Below the pieces are notes generated by a model. The model saw only the letters and a list, made by a program, of their open reading frames with translations, was not told the DNA's origin and made no database searches. The translations under genes and the position numbers were made by a program. Positions 8,893 through 18,813 of a DNA stretch of 64,000 nucleotides are shown here, one piece after another. Positions within the stretch are counted from its first letter, which is position 1, and the number at the start of each line of letters is the position of its first letter. The DNA is from Arthrobacter antibioticus. GTDB lineage: Bacteria > Actinomycetota > Actinomycetes > Actinomycetales > Micrococcaceae. The stretch is from the NCBI RefSeq assembly GCF_030063205.1, contig NZ_JASISQ010000005.1:62001-126000 (forward strand). The letters run 5' to 3'.

Positions 8893-9715
8893 CGATCAAG
8901 GCGCTGATGATTTCGGTGTGGCCCGCGCTCACATTCCTGTGGCACTGTCCACCGCCTCGGTGTATCCGCTCTCGGTTCATGACGGCTTTGCCGTGGCTGC
9001 AGACCTCGGGTACGACGGCGTTGAGGTGCTTGTGACGCATAACGGCGACAGTCAGGATGCGTCAGCACTGATGCGGCTCTCGGAGCGCTACGAGCAACCC
9101 ATTCTCGCTATCCATGCCCCTACACTGCTTCTGACTCAACAGGTCTGGGGCAGTGCATGGAATAAAGTCCAGCGCTCCGCGCAAATGGCTGTGGATGTTG
9201 GCGCGGACGTTGTTGTGGTGCATCCGCCGTTCCGCTGGCAAAACGATTACGCGGAAACGTTCGCCCAGGGTGTGCGTGACATTGCTGATGCGTTTGGGGT
9301 CAAGATCGCTGTTGAAAACATGTACCCGTGGAGGCTGCGCGGCCGCGAGGCGTTAGCATATCTGCCGCATTGGGATCCGGTTCCGCAAGATTACAAAGAC
9401 GTCACCTGGGATTTCTCCCATGCAGCTTCTGCGGGAGCCTCCAGCCTTGACGCTGTGAAGGCCTTGGGTTCACGTTTGCGGCACATTCACCTCACTGACG
9501 GTGTCTCACCCTCCACCAAGGATCAGCATTTGATTCCAGGTCACGGCACTCAAGAGTGTGTTGAGGTGTTGGAGCACATTGCCAACAACGGGTTCGACGG
9601 CGCAGTGGTGGCGGAAATATCCACCCGCAAAGCCAAGGGAGCCGGGCAGCGCGAAGAATGGCTGGCGGAAACGTTGGAGTTTGCCCGGATGCACTTGGGC
9701 CAGAAGGCCAAATAG
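8864..9715 (+). CDS. Sugar phosphate isomerase/epimerase-like TIM-barrel protein
   Basis: A 283-residue protein of the xylose isomerase-like TIM barrel superfamily (AP endonuclease 2 family). Visible features are ALSTASVYPLSVHDGFAVAA at the start, the strand VVVHPPFRWQ near 120-129, the metal-site-like AVENMYPW near 146-153 and RHIHLTDG near 206-213. Proteins of this group bind divalent metals and include isomerases, epimerases and endonuclease IV; the substrate is unknown. It overlaps the Ppx/GppA gene by 29 nt, a pairing I recall from actinobacteria. A large stem-loop follows at 9744-9804. Confidence 0.78.
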   Translation: MTQTPMNSTDDQGADDFGVARAHIPVALSTASVYPLSVHDGFAVAADLGYDGVEVLVTHNGDSQDASALMRLSERYEQPILAIHAPTLLLTQQVWGSAWNKVQRSAQMAVDVGADVVVVHPPFRWQNDYAETFAQGVRDIADAFGVKIAVENMYPWRLRGREALAYLPHWDPVPQDYKDVTWDFSHAASAGASSLDAVKALGSRLRHIHLTDGVSPSTKDQHLIPGHGTQECVEVLEHIANNGFDGAVVAEISTRKAKGAGQREEWLAETLEFARMHLGQKAK

Positions 9716-9743
9716 GGCCGGCGCTAAACAGCGCGTTAACGTG

Positions 9744-9804
9744 AAATCGCCGGAGACGCTTCACCAGTGGAGGGGGGATTCACTGGCGAGGTCTCCGGCG
9801 ATTT
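9744..9804. terminator. Long stem-loop downstream of the ppx operon
   Basis: AAATCGCCGGAGAC (9744-9757) pairs perfectly with its complement at 9791-9804. A nested CCAGTG/CACTGG pair (9764-9769 with 9781-9786) extends the hairpin inside the loop. The right arm ends in TTT only, so it may terminate transcription weakly or protect the 3' end. The rest of the gap to proC (9805-9999) shows no gene. Confidence 0.6.
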
Positions 9805-9999
9805 GATTGACCTTCAGGACAAGGTCAATCCGATCATCACTCGCACCCTTATGAGGTAATTAAAAGAATACGTCCCCCGTTTGGGAATTGCCGGGGCACA
9901 AGCTGTGCGTTTGCCCTGAACGGCTATTTATTGGCGGGATTCGTTGGCTGCAGCAACCGCGCGTTTGCATGCCTTGGCCCAGCATAGAAGTATGGAACG

Positions 10000-10836
10000 A
10001 TGATGAAAAAGATTGTATTTCTTGGCTGTGGTTCCATGGGTGAAGCTATTCTTGCTGGTTTGTTGGCTTCCGGTGTATCTCCGCAGTCAGTGGTTGTTAC
10101 TGTTCGCAGGCCGGAGCGGGCCACTGAACTAGCCAGTCGCCACGGCGTCACCGCTATGGCCACAAATGAGGAAGCCGGGGCCAACGTCCAGGCCGTCGAG
10201 GGTGCCAGTGTAGTGATTCTGGCGGTTAAACCCATCGGGATCATGGATATGTGCTTAGAAGTTGCCCAGGCCCTGGATTCCCATACGGTAGTGGTCAGCG
10301 TCGCGGCTGCTGTTTCCTTGGCGCAGATGGAAAGCGCACTCTTACCCGGGCAGCCTGCTGTGCGCTCAATGCCCAATACGCCGCTGAAGGTGGGCCGCGG
10401 AGTGGTCGCCCTTTCTGCTGGCTCCGCCGTCAAGGAGGAGCACCTGAACGCAGTTCACGAGATCTTCAATGGCGCTGGCGTGGTCCTGGATGTACCTGAG
10501 GAGGCACAAAACGCGGTGTCGGCCATCAGTGGCTCCGGACCCGCCTACACGTTCTTCCTGGCCGAGGCCATGGCTGCCGCTGGTGAAGCCATGGGCCTTA
10601 CCCCCGAAGTCGCTCAGGTGCTGGCACGCGAAACCGTCGCAGGCGCGGGCATCATGCTGACCGAGCCCGGTGCCGATGCACAAAAGCTGCGTCGTGCTGT
10701 CACCAGCCCCAACGGCACTACCGAACAGGCCATTAAAAGCTTCGAACGGGACAATCTGGGAGAAGTTATCAAAACTGGTGCTCGGGCCGCTGCTGCCAGG
10801 GCCGCTCAGATCACCGAAGAGCTCAACTCAAAGTAG
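10000..10836 (+). CDS. proC: Pyrroline-5-carboxylate reductase
   Basis: Catalyses the last step of proline synthesis, reducing 1-pyrroline-5-carboxylate with NAD(P)H. The 278-residue length is normal. The N-terminal Rossmann motif is KIVFLGCGSMGEAIL, and the C-terminal dimerisation/substrate domain carries the conserved SGSGPAYTFFLAEAM (about residues 175-189) and a near-terminal TEQAIKSFE. ATG codons at 10000 and 10003 are both possible; neither has a strong ribosome-binding site. The gene is monocistronic and converges on the alkyltransferase operon. Confidence 0.95.
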   Translation: MMKKIVFLGCGSMGEAILAGLLASGVSPQSVVVTVRRPERATELASRHGVTAMATNEEAGANVQAVEGASVVILAVKPIGIMDMCLEVAQALDSHTVVVSVAAAVSLAQMESALLPGQPAVRSMPNTPLKVGRGVVALSAGSAVKEEHLNAVHEIFNGAGVVLDVPEEAQNAVSAISGSGPAYTFFLAEAMAAAGEAMGLTPEVAQVLARETVAGAGIMLTEPGADAQKLRRAVTSPNGTTEQAIKSFERDNLGEVIKTGARAAAARAAQITEELNSK

Positions 10837-10910
10837 GCGGCACTGCGAACGGCGCCGGTGGCAGCTGGGCCACTGGTGCGGCTGCCAGCGGACGCTGAGG
10901 CTGTCAGGGG

Positions 10911-11540
10911 CTAAGTTGTTAATTCCAGCTCCAAGGCCAGCAGGGTTGCTTTGGCTTCCGGCCCGCCCAGATAGGCTCCCTGTCCTCCATCGGTACGGAT
11001 AACTCGATGGCACGGGACCACTAGCGGGAGAGGATTGCGGGCACAGGCAGTTCCTACGGCCCGCACCGCACGCGGGCTTGAGGTCATGGCTGCCAGGGCG
11101 GCGTAGCTGGCTGTGTGGCCGTAGGCAATACGAGGCAAATATCCCAGGACCTCGCGTCGGAAGCCCTGAGTCAGCCGGAAATCCAGGGGTAGGTCAAAGG
11201 ACTGGCGCCGGTGCGCAAAGTACTCCTCAAGTTCCCTGGCGGCATCATCCAGCCGGCCAGGTGCAAATAAAACGCGGGGGCTGATAGTTGCTGCCAATGA
11301 TTCCAGCACTGCCTCGTGGCCTTCCCGCGCGAAAGCCACACGGACCAAACCGGCACTCGTCGCGGCCAGGAGTAACTCTCCAACAGGAGAGTCCACAATC
11401 CTGTAAGCAACATCGACGAGCCCAGCAGCTACAGCTGCCTGAGACAGTGCCCGGCCCAAGTGCGTCAGTTTCGTAGGCTCTGCATCGTGTAAGGACTCGA
11501 GCCGTTCAGGTACTTCATGCCTAGAGAGCATCCCTGTCAT
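10911..11540 (-). CDS. Methylated-DNA-protein cysteine methyltransferase (first copy)
   Basis: Suicide repair enzyme that removes O6-alkyl groups from guanine onto its own cysteine. The acceptor Cys177 lies in VVPCHRVIR; the helix-turn-helix before it contains GYLPRIAYGHTASYAALA. The protein has 209 residues, longer than the 169-residue paralogue at 12154, because of an N-terminal extension of roughly 40 residues (MTGMLSRHEVPERLESLHD onward). Its ATG overlaps the stop of the sigma factor gene (ATGA), so the two are probably translationally coupled. It is the last gene of a three-gene alkylation-repair unit. Confidence 0.9.
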   Translation of the reverse strand: MTGMLSRHEVPERLESLHDAEPTKLTHLGRALSQAAVAAGLVDVAYRIVDSPVGELLLAATSAGLVRVAFAREGHEAVLESLAATISPRVLFAPGRLDDAARELEEYFAHRRQSFDLPLDFRLTQGFRREVLGYLPRIAYGHTASYAALAAMTSSPRAVRAVGTACARNPLPLVVPCHRVIRTDGGQGAYLGGPEAKATLLALELELTT

Positions 11541-12157
11541 CCTTTTCTTCCGGTGGCGCTAGTTTCCGGTGGCGATAGTAGCGTGCGCAACGTCTTCATC
11601 CCATCCGCAGAGGCTCGCCGTGAAGCAGCCTCGGAGTTGCCCAAAAGTTCGGCCACCACAGCATGGCGGAGCCCGGCCAGATGATGATAAACCACCGCCT
11701 CCCGTTGTGTTGGTGGCAGCTTGGCTAGCGCCGCCCATACCTCAGTGGCAGCCTCACCGGCTTCCACTGCGCGCACCACGCTGTCACAGCCATTGTCGCC
11801 AGAAGCACCTCCTGACGGTCGTGGGGACCCGACCGGGCTGGCATCCGGTGGCCGCCCGTCCCGGGATGCGCCAGCAATGGACCCAAAGCCGTCCAGGGGG
11901 TTATTCATGGGGATGGGGAGCCTGAGAGCTTTACGGTGGTGGTCAATGGACTTGTTCCGGGCGATCGAGACCAACCAGGCCTCCCAGTTGTGCACGTTCG
12001 TTGAGCTTGGGTAGACGCGCAAGGCTGCTAGGAACGTTTCCTGCCAAATATCGTCGGCGTCAACAACTCCCACCAGTCCCCGGGCCACCCGCAATACGCA
12101 GGCGCCGTGGGCGCTCACAAGAGTTTCAAAGGGTGGCAACGCGGCAGCGGTGCTCAA
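11537..12157 (-). CDS. ECF-type RNA polymerase sigma factor
   Basis: A 206-residue sigma factor with only regions 2 and 4. Region 2 contains DDIWQETFLAALRVY and NWEAWLVSIARNKSIDHHR (about residues 33-78). A Gly/Pro/Ser-rich linker (about 82-125) leads to region 4, LPPTQREAVVYHHLAGLRHAVVAELL cut here into its two helices (about 143-170). The start is TTG at 12157, overlapping the stop of the upstream alkyltransferase gene; its own stop overlaps the downstream alkyltransferase start. No anti-sigma gene is adjacent. Sandwiching between two O6-alkylguanine repair genes suggests control of an alkylation response. Confidence 0.85.
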   Translation of the reverse strand: MSTAAALPPFETLVSAHGACVLRVARGLVGVVDADDIWQETFLAALRVYPSSTNVHNWEAWLVSIARNKSIDHHRKALRLPIPMNNPLDGFGSIAGASRDGRPPDASPVGSPRPSGGASGDNGCDSVVRAVEAGEAATEVWAALAKLPPTQREAVVYHHLAGLRHAVVAELLGNSEAASRRASADGMKTLRTLLSPPETSATGRKG

Positions 12158-12663
12158 AAGAGCGCTTCTGTGTGGAACCTCAACGGGTTTTCCAACTCAA
12201 GCAGGAACTGTTTGCGTTCAAGTCCACCTGCGTAGCCAACGAGGGAGCCGTTGGCCCCCACCACCCGGTGACACGGCACGATGATGCTGATGGGGTTGCG
12301 GCCGTTGGCTGATCCCACCGCTTGGGCCATAGATTTATCGCCCAACAACGCGGCGAGCTCACCGTAACTGCGTAGCTCACCGAAAGGAATTTCACTAAGC
12401 GCAGCCCAGACACGATGCTGGAATTCACTGCCCTGCGGCGCCAACGGAATGGAAAATGTACGCCGGTCACTTCCAAAGTACTCGCCCAATTGTGCCTCCG
12501 TCGCAGCCAGAACGGGCCAGGCAGAGCCAGCCACCCGTTCACCAAACGTAGCCAATGCCGGGCGGCGCACATGTTCCGCCATGTACACAGCTGCCAGTAC
12601 GCCGTCGTTCGCCACTGCCGTCAACAGGCCCAAAGGCGAGTCAAAAATTGAGTGCCTGAGCAT
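12154..12663 (-). CDS. Methylated-DNA-protein cysteine methyltransferase (second copy)
   Basis: O6-alkylguanine-DNA alkyltransferase of 169 residues, the standard Ogt length. The acceptor is Cys131 in IIVPCHRVVG, preceded by FQHRVWAALSEIPFGELRSY, the usual DNA-binding segment. The ATG at 12663 has AGGAGGT 7 nt upstream, the strongest ribosome-binding site in the operon, marking it as the first gene; a TTG at 12666 is less well spaced. It overlaps the sigma factor gene. The sequence is clearly divergent from the copy at 10911, so this is not a recent duplication. Confidence 0.9.
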   Translation of the reverse strand: MLRHSIFDSPLGLLTAVANDGVLAAVYMAEHVRRPALATFGERVAGSAWPVLAATEAQLGEYFGSDRRTFSIPLAPQGSEFQHRVWAALSEIPFGELRSYGELAALLGDKSMAQAVGSANGRNPISIIVPCHRVVGANGSLVGYAGGLERKQFLLELENPLRFHTEALF

Positions 12664-12714
12664 CAAAATTACCTCCTTGTCCTGTAGACGCGGCGCGATG
12701 GGAAAACGTGAGTT

Positions 12715-13401
12715 TTAGGGTCGGGAGGCGAAGCGCTCAAGGAGGTCAACATAGCCGGAGACAATGAGCATGTCCCGGCTGGAAACCCGGGTGTTCGGCT
12801 GTGCGTAGGTAAAATCTTCACCCGGGGACTTCACTCCCACCACCGTCACCCCGTACTTGGAGCGCACCTTGGACTCCTCGAGAGTGAAGCCCTGGGTTTC
12901 CTTGGGTGGGTACATTTTTACGATGGCGAAATCGTCATCGAACTCAATGAAGTCAAGCATTCGCCCGCCCACCAAGTGTGCGGCACGGACGCCAGCGTCA
13001 GCCTCAGGATAAATGACGTGATTGGCACCAATTCGGGTGAGGATTTTCCCGTGCGACTGTGTGATGGCTTTAACCCACAGGTGTGCGATGCCCAGGTCCA
13101 CTAGATTCACCGTGATGAGCACGCTGGATTCAATGGAGGTACCCACTCCGACGACGGCGGAGCTGAAGTCCTGTGCGCCGAGCTGGCGGAGGGCATCAAT
13201 ATTTGTGGCGTCCGCCTCAACCACGTGGGTGAGTACGCCGGCCCACTTCTGCACAAGGGCGGGGTCACGCTCAATAGCCAGCACTTCACGTCCCTGTTTG
13301 ACAAGTTGGTGAGCGGTGGCTGCCCCAAAGCGGCCCAGCCCAATGACGAGTACCGGCGCGTTGTGCGGGGGACGATTGCTGGAGTCTATTTTCTCAGCCA
13401 A
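12715..13401 (-). CDS. Potassium uptake regulatory subunit KtrA/TrkA-like
   Basis: Cytoplasmic RCK protein of 228 residues that gates the KtrB channel in response to nucleotides. The RCK-N domain has VLVIGLGRFGAATAHQLV (Rossmann GxGxxG) and ends its nucleotide pocket at LAIERDP; the RCK-C domain covers roughly residues 140-225. I chose the TTG at 13401 with AAAGG 7 nt upstream: it overlaps the ktrB stop by 8 nt and gives the normal length. A longer reading to 13491 runs inside ktrB and adds non-homologous residues. Confidence 0.88.
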   Translation of the reverse strand: MAEKIDSSNRPPHNAPVLVIGLGRFGAATAHQLVKQGREVLAIERDPALVQKWAGVLTHVVEADATNIDALRQLGAQDFSSAVVGVGTSIESSVLITVNLVDLGIAHLWVKAITQSHGKILTRIGANHVIYPEADAGVRAAHLVGGRMLDFIEFDDDFAIVKMYPPKETQGFTLEESKVRSKYGVTVVGVKSPGEDFTYAQPNTRVSSRDMLIVSGYVDLLERFASRP

Positions 13402-14800
13402 TGATTGGCCTTTCTTCCGGGTAGTGGAACAGCTGACGACGCTGACGCAAGGCCAAAGCGGCTGCCAGAGTGATGGAACCGACGCGACCAAAGAACATCA
13501 TGGCACTAAGCACATACTTGCCCGAGGGCGGCAGCTCACCGCTGAGCCCCGTGCTCAAGCCCACCGTGGCAAATGCCGAAATGGTTTCAAAAAGTACCCT
13601 GTCAAGGCTTTCCCCAGAGATTGCCAACAGCAAACCGCAGGCGATCATTACGAACGTTGCGCCCATCATGATCACTGAAATGGCGACCCGCATGGTGCCT
13701 TGGGGAATGGTACGGCCATAGATTTTTACATCATTATCCCCTCGCGCCTCGGCGACGATCGCTAAGAACATCACGGCCAGTGTAGTGACTTTGATACCGC
13801 CGGCCGTTGAGGCGGAACCACCTCCCACAAACATCAGGGCATCGGTGAGCAACATGGTGGAGGAGTGCATGGAATTCATATCCACCAAGTTGAAACCAAG
13901 GGAGCGTGTCATCACCGAAGCAAACAGAGAGTGCGTGATTTTATCTCCCACGCTTAACCCGCCAATGGTGTCCGGATTAGTCCACTCCATGGCACCCCAC
14001 AGGATGGTGCCAGTGAGAAGAAGCATCAAAGAGACCTGAATGGTGAGCTTGGCGTGCAGGGTCCACTTTTTGAAGCGGAATCCGGTGGCCAGCAGAACCA
14101 TCAACACTGGGAAACCGAGGCTGCCGATGAACCCGCCAATCATCAGCGGGGTCAGGATCCACAGGTCCGCCTCGTAGGGGACAACTCCGTCTGAGTGTGG
14201 TGTGAAACCAGCATTGTTGAAAGCGGAGATGGAGTAGAAGGCCGCATGCCAGATTGCCTCCGGCAAGGACTCTCCCAAGATGAGAAAGCGTGGTGCCAGT
14301 GCAAGGGCAAGCACCAGTTCAATGGCTACGGAGGTGCTGATAACAATGCGCAGCAGGGTACCAACTTCACCTAGCCGCCCGGCATTCATGGCTTCTTGGG
14401 CAATAAGTTTCCCACGCACACCGAGGCGCTTGCTCACCATGAGTGACATCAGGGAGGCCAGCGTGAGGATGCCCAGACCACCAACAAAAATACCAATCAA
14501 AATGACGAGCTGACCAAAAAAAGACCAGTGCAAGGCAGTTGAAACAGTTGTCAGCCCCGTCACGCAGACAGCTGAAGCGGCTGTGAACAATGCGTCATGA
14601 AAAGCCGTTGGCTGGCCGTCACGGGACGCTGCGGGCAGGCACAACGTTAGGGTGAAGGCAAGGATGACCAGGGCAAAAACAATAAGCGCCAATCTGGCAG
14701 GTGAGCTGTTGGCAACCTTGTCAACAAAGTCGCGGACGCTCACCACAACTCTTAAAGGCCATTGTGGCAGCCGCTGGGAAAGTGTCGAATTAGCGCTCAA
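13394..14800 (-). CDS. TrkH/KtrB family potassium channel subunit
   Basis: Membrane subunit of a Ktr-type potassium uptake system, 468 residues with about ten hydrophobic segments. The four-fold pore repeats are visible as stretches such as AVCVTGLTT (near 75), FNNAGFTPHSDG (near 190), TRSLGFN (near 300) and ISAFATVGLSTG (near 410), each with the selectivity-filter glycine. The start is TTG at 14800 behind GGAGGGG. It overlaps ktrA, forming a two-gene operon divergent from acuC. Confidence 0.9.
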   Translation of the reverse strand: MSANSTLSQRLPQWPLRVVVSVRDFVDKVANSSPARLALIVFALVILAFTLTLCLPAASRDGQPTAFHDALFTAASAVCVTGLTTVSTALHWSFFGQLVILIGIFVGGLGILTLASLMSLMVSKRLGVRGKLIAQEAMNAGRLGEVGTLLRIVISTSVAIELVLALALAPRFLILGESLPEAIWHAAFYSISAFNNAGFTPHSDGVVPYEADLWILTPLMIGGFIGSLGFPVLMVLLATGFRFKKWTLHAKLTIQVSLMLLLTGTILWGAMEWTNPDTIGGLSVGDKITHSLFASVMTRSLGFNLVDMNSMHSSTMLLTDALMFVGGGSASTAGGIKVTTLAVMFLAIVAEARGDNDVKIYGRTIPQGTMRVAISVIMMGATFVMIACGLLLAISGESLDRVLFETISAFATVGLSTGLSGELPPSGKYVLSAMMFFGRVGSITLAAALALRQRRQLFHYPEERPIIG

Positions 14801-14882
14801 CGCTCTATTGCCCCTCCTGCCAGAAACTATTTAGATGCCGCGGATACGGCAATTGTGGCCAGACTTCGGTAGCCTGTGAGGA

Positions 14883-16094
14883 ATGTCATCCTTTGTCAGC
14901 TCAGGGCCAGTGGCCGTCCCGACAAGCATAGTCTGCGATGCAGCTATGTCTGCGTACAACTTCGGCCCAAATCATCCCATGTCGCCCAAGCGCCTTGACC
15001 TTACTGCCTCGCTGGCGCGAGAGCTGGGGATCTTCGATATGCCACAGGTGGATGTTGTTGAGTCTTACGTGGCCTCTGACGACGAACTGGCCACCGTACA
15101 TACCCCTGACTACATTGCGGCGGTGCGCCGGGTTGGAGATGACCCCACACTGACCGATCCTGATCACGGGCTAGGCACCGAAGACGACCCGGCGTTTGCT
15201 GGAATTCATGAAGCCAGTGCACGGCTTGGCGGTGGATCAATAGTGTGCGCCAACGCCCTCATCAGTGGTGCAGTCCCGCGGGCGGTAAATTTCGGCGGTG
15301 GTATGCACCACGCTTTTCCGGAAAAGGCCAGTGGATTCTGCATTTACAACGACACGGCGTTATCCATCAAGAAGTTGCTGGACTCCGGTGTTTCTAAAGT
15401 TGCCTACATCGACATAGACGCGCACCACGGGGATGGCACCGAACGCATCTTTTGGGATGATCCGCGCGTGCTAACAATTTCACTACATGAAACAGGCCTG
15501 ACGCTGTTTCCCGGCACGGGCTTCGCCAACGATCTAGGCGGCCCGCAGGCTGTGGGCTCAGCCGTGAACGTCGCCCTGCCAGCGGGCACCTCGGATGCCG
15601 GCTGGTTGCGAGCCTTCCACGCCGTGGTACCTCAACTCGTTGAAGCCTTCGGCCCCGAAGTTATAGTCAGCCAGCACGGCTGTGACTCCCACCGAGACGA
15701 TGAGCTGACCCACCTAAACACATCGGTAGACGGTCAACGAGAGGCAGCCCTGAGCATCGCCGCCTTGGCCGATAAGGTGTGCGGTGGTCGCTGGATCGCC
15801 ACCGGAGGCGGTGGATACAACATTGTCTCCGTGGTGCCAAGGGTCTGGTCACATCTGATGGCGATAGTGGCCGGAAAACCGGTACCGCTGCGCACCCCCG
15901 TACCCGACTCGTGGCGAAACTACGTGGCCGAAAAATACGGCAAAGTCGCTCCGCTGCTGATGGGTGAAGACGCTGATACGTGGTGGCGCTCATGGGAAGT
16001 TGGGTACAACCCATCGGATGCGTTGGATCGCACAGTCATGGCCACCAGAAAAGCCGTTTTTCCCTTGTACGGGCTTGACCCGTGGTTTGACTAG
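14883..16094 (+). CDS. acuC: AcuC-like histone deacetylase family protein
   Basis: Zinc-dependent deacetylase fold protein of 403 residues. In Bacillus AcuC is linked to reversible acetylation of acetyl-CoA synthetase. The catalytic His pair is in GGGMHHAFP (142-143), and the zinc site is in YIDIDAHHGDGTE (177-185); a further conserved GGGGYN lies near residue 312. The N-terminal YNFGPNHPMSPKR substrate-lid motif is intact. The ATG at 14883 gives the family N-terminus. It stands alone, divergent from ktrBA and followed by an ArsR regulator gene. Confidence 0.88.
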   Translation: MSSFVSSGPVAVPTSIVCDAAMSAYNFGPNHPMSPKRLDLTASLARELGIFDMPQVDVVESYVASDDELATVHTPDYIAAVRRVGDDPTLTDPDHGLGTEDDPAFAGIHEASARLGGGSIVCANALISGAVPRAVNFGGGMHHAFPEKASGFCIYNDTALSIKKLLDSGVSKVAYIDIDAHHGDGTERIFWDDPRVLTISLHETGLTLFPGTGFANDLGGPQAVGSAVNVALPAGTSDAGWLRAFHAVVPQLVEAFGPEVIVSQHGCDSHRDDELTHLNTSVDGQREAALSIAALADKVCGGRWIATGGGGYNIVSVVPRVWSHLMAIVAGKPVPLRTPVPDSWRNYVAEKYGKVAPLLMGEDADTWWRSWEVGYNPSDALDRTVMATRKAVFPLYGLDPWFD

Positions 16095-16230
16095 TGCCCG
16101 CCAGCCTGCGGAATAAATCGCCGAAGTAATCTCTGCAGAACCTAACCAGTCCGGATCATTTTGCACATAGGCACCGGCGGATCTTATCTTTCAAGATGCT
16201 GTGCCGGACATATGTCGTTAGGGTAGTGGA

Positions 16231-17007
16231 ATGGTTGCAGAAAAAGTCTTCGCGGTAATTGCCGAAAGCACCCGCCGGGACATCTTGGCAGCGCTGGCCC
16301 AGGAGAGCAAAGCTGTGGGCCAGCTGGTGGATGAACTCGGGGTTTCGCAGCCAACAGTGTCCAAACACTTGCGTGTTCTGCGTGAGGCCGGAGTGGTGAC
16401 TATGCGAGCCCAGGGGCAGAAACGCTTCTACGGCATTAACACCGAGCCCTTGACATTGGTCTCGCTCTGGCTGGAATCGCTCGGCGCAGGCGCCCCTGAC
16501 GGCGCCAGCACGAGTTCAGCGGCTGCTCGCGTTTCCGCTTCTGGTGCGCAGCCCGGAAAAGTCGATTACGGCGTTGAGACGGCCCTACCTGCGGCCCTAT
16601 CTGAGCTGGTGCCCAAGGCGGCACTCCTTCCGGAGCGAGAAGAGAGGGGGCAGCAGATAGTTAGGCCATCTGTCAGTGCAGCGGCTGTGAATCGCCTGCC
16701 TTCTCATGCCGCTAATGTTCTAGCCGCTGAGGCAGCCGCCGGAGCAGACATAGCCGCCGGAGCAGACATAGCCGCCGGAGCGCAGACTGCAAAAAATACT
16801 GTCAACGGCACTGGTGCAACCCCCCGTCAGTCTTCGCTTATTGCCGTCCCCAGCTCTTCAGCGCAGGTGGGCGTTGTGCAATCGAGCGAGGCCGACGGAG
16901 GTGTGCAGGGGCAAATTAGCCGCAGCGTGGGCCGAGCGGCGAACAAGGCTGCTGATTTACTGGCGAACCTCCCAGCTTTACCTACATTCAGGCGACGAAA
17001 AGACTGA
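16231..17007 (+). CDS. ArsR-family regulator with long low-complexity tail
   Basis: A 258-residue protein. Residues 1-85 form a winged helix-turn-helix: STRRDILAALAQ, then the recognition helix GVSQPTVSKHLRVLREAG and a wing MRAQGQKRFYGIN. No metal-binding cysteines are present in this domain. The rest, about 170 residues, is Ala/Ser/Gly-rich, includes two and a half copies of an 18-nt repeat (16735-16781) encoding AAGADI, and ends in a basic amphipathic segment LPTFRRRKD. ArsR proteins of this non-metal type are often about 100-120 residues, so the tail is unusual. Target unknown; gdhA lies downstream. Confidence 0.75.
   Translation: MVAEKVFAVIAESTRRDILAALAQESKAVGQLVDELGVSQPTVSKHLRVLREAGVVTMRAQGQKRFYGINTEPLTLVSLWLESLGAGAPDGASTSSAAARVSASGAQPGKVDYGVETALPAALSELVPKAALLPEREERGQQIVRPSVSAAAVNRLPSHAANVLAAEAAAGADIAAGADIAAGAQTAKNTVNGTGATPRQSSLIAVPSSSAQVGVVQSSEADGGVQGQISRSVGRAANKAADLLANLPALPTFRRRKD
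16735..16781 (+). repeat. 18-bp in-frame tandem repeat in the ArsR gene
   Basis: GCCGCCGGAGCAGACATA occurs at 16735-16752 and 16753-16770, followed by an 11-nt partial copy to 16781. The period is a multiple of three, so copy-number change would only lengthen or shorten the AAGADI stretch of the tail without shifting the frame. Confidence 0.9.
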
Positions 17008-17052
17008 AAAGTACCACAGAATGTTCGTCCTGAACTAATAATATACGCATGA

Positions 17053-18510
<1,458 letters not shown>

Positions 18511-18543
18511 GGGCTTTTCTGTACAAAGTCTCTGAACACTCGA

Positions 18544-18575
18544 CGGCGCGTCCCGGATCATCCCGGGGCGCGCCG
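18544..18575. terminator. GC-rich hairpin after gdhA
   Basis: CGGCGCGTCCCGG (18544-18556) pairs with CCGGGGCGCGCCG (18563-18575) with a single T-G wobble and a 6-nt loop. There is no clear T tract, so it may be a terminator of the high-GC type or a 3'-protecting hairpin. Confidence 0.6.
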
Positions 18576-18625
18576 TAGCAGCATTTATTGCGGAACTATA
18601 TATGTATGCCAGAACACCGCACATG

Positions 18626-18667
18626 GAAACTGAAACTGAAACTGAAACTGAAACTGAAACTGAAACT
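18626..18667. repeat. Hexanucleotide microsatellite (GAAACT)7
   Basis: Seven exact copies of GAAACT run without interruption from 18626 to 18667; the next unit, GAGAGT, is degenerate. It lies about 147 nt before the YesU-like gene. In one plus-strand frame it encodes a Glu-Thr dipeptide repeat inside a 71-codon reading frame (18602-18817) whose TGA stop overlaps the ATG of the next gene. The repeat unit is divisible by three and so would not cause frame-shifting phase variation. Confidence 0.95.
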
Positions 18668-18813
18668 GAGAGTCGGAGAATGAGAACCCTGCTGAGCGGC
18701 GAGAGTAGTGGCACCGGTGGCCCCGGTGACGGGGTAGTGGGAGACGGAGCCACCTGTGGCTACTTCGGGACCGAGCCGCTCCGGTGCAGGATTCTGCGTC
18801 TCCGGGGACACAA

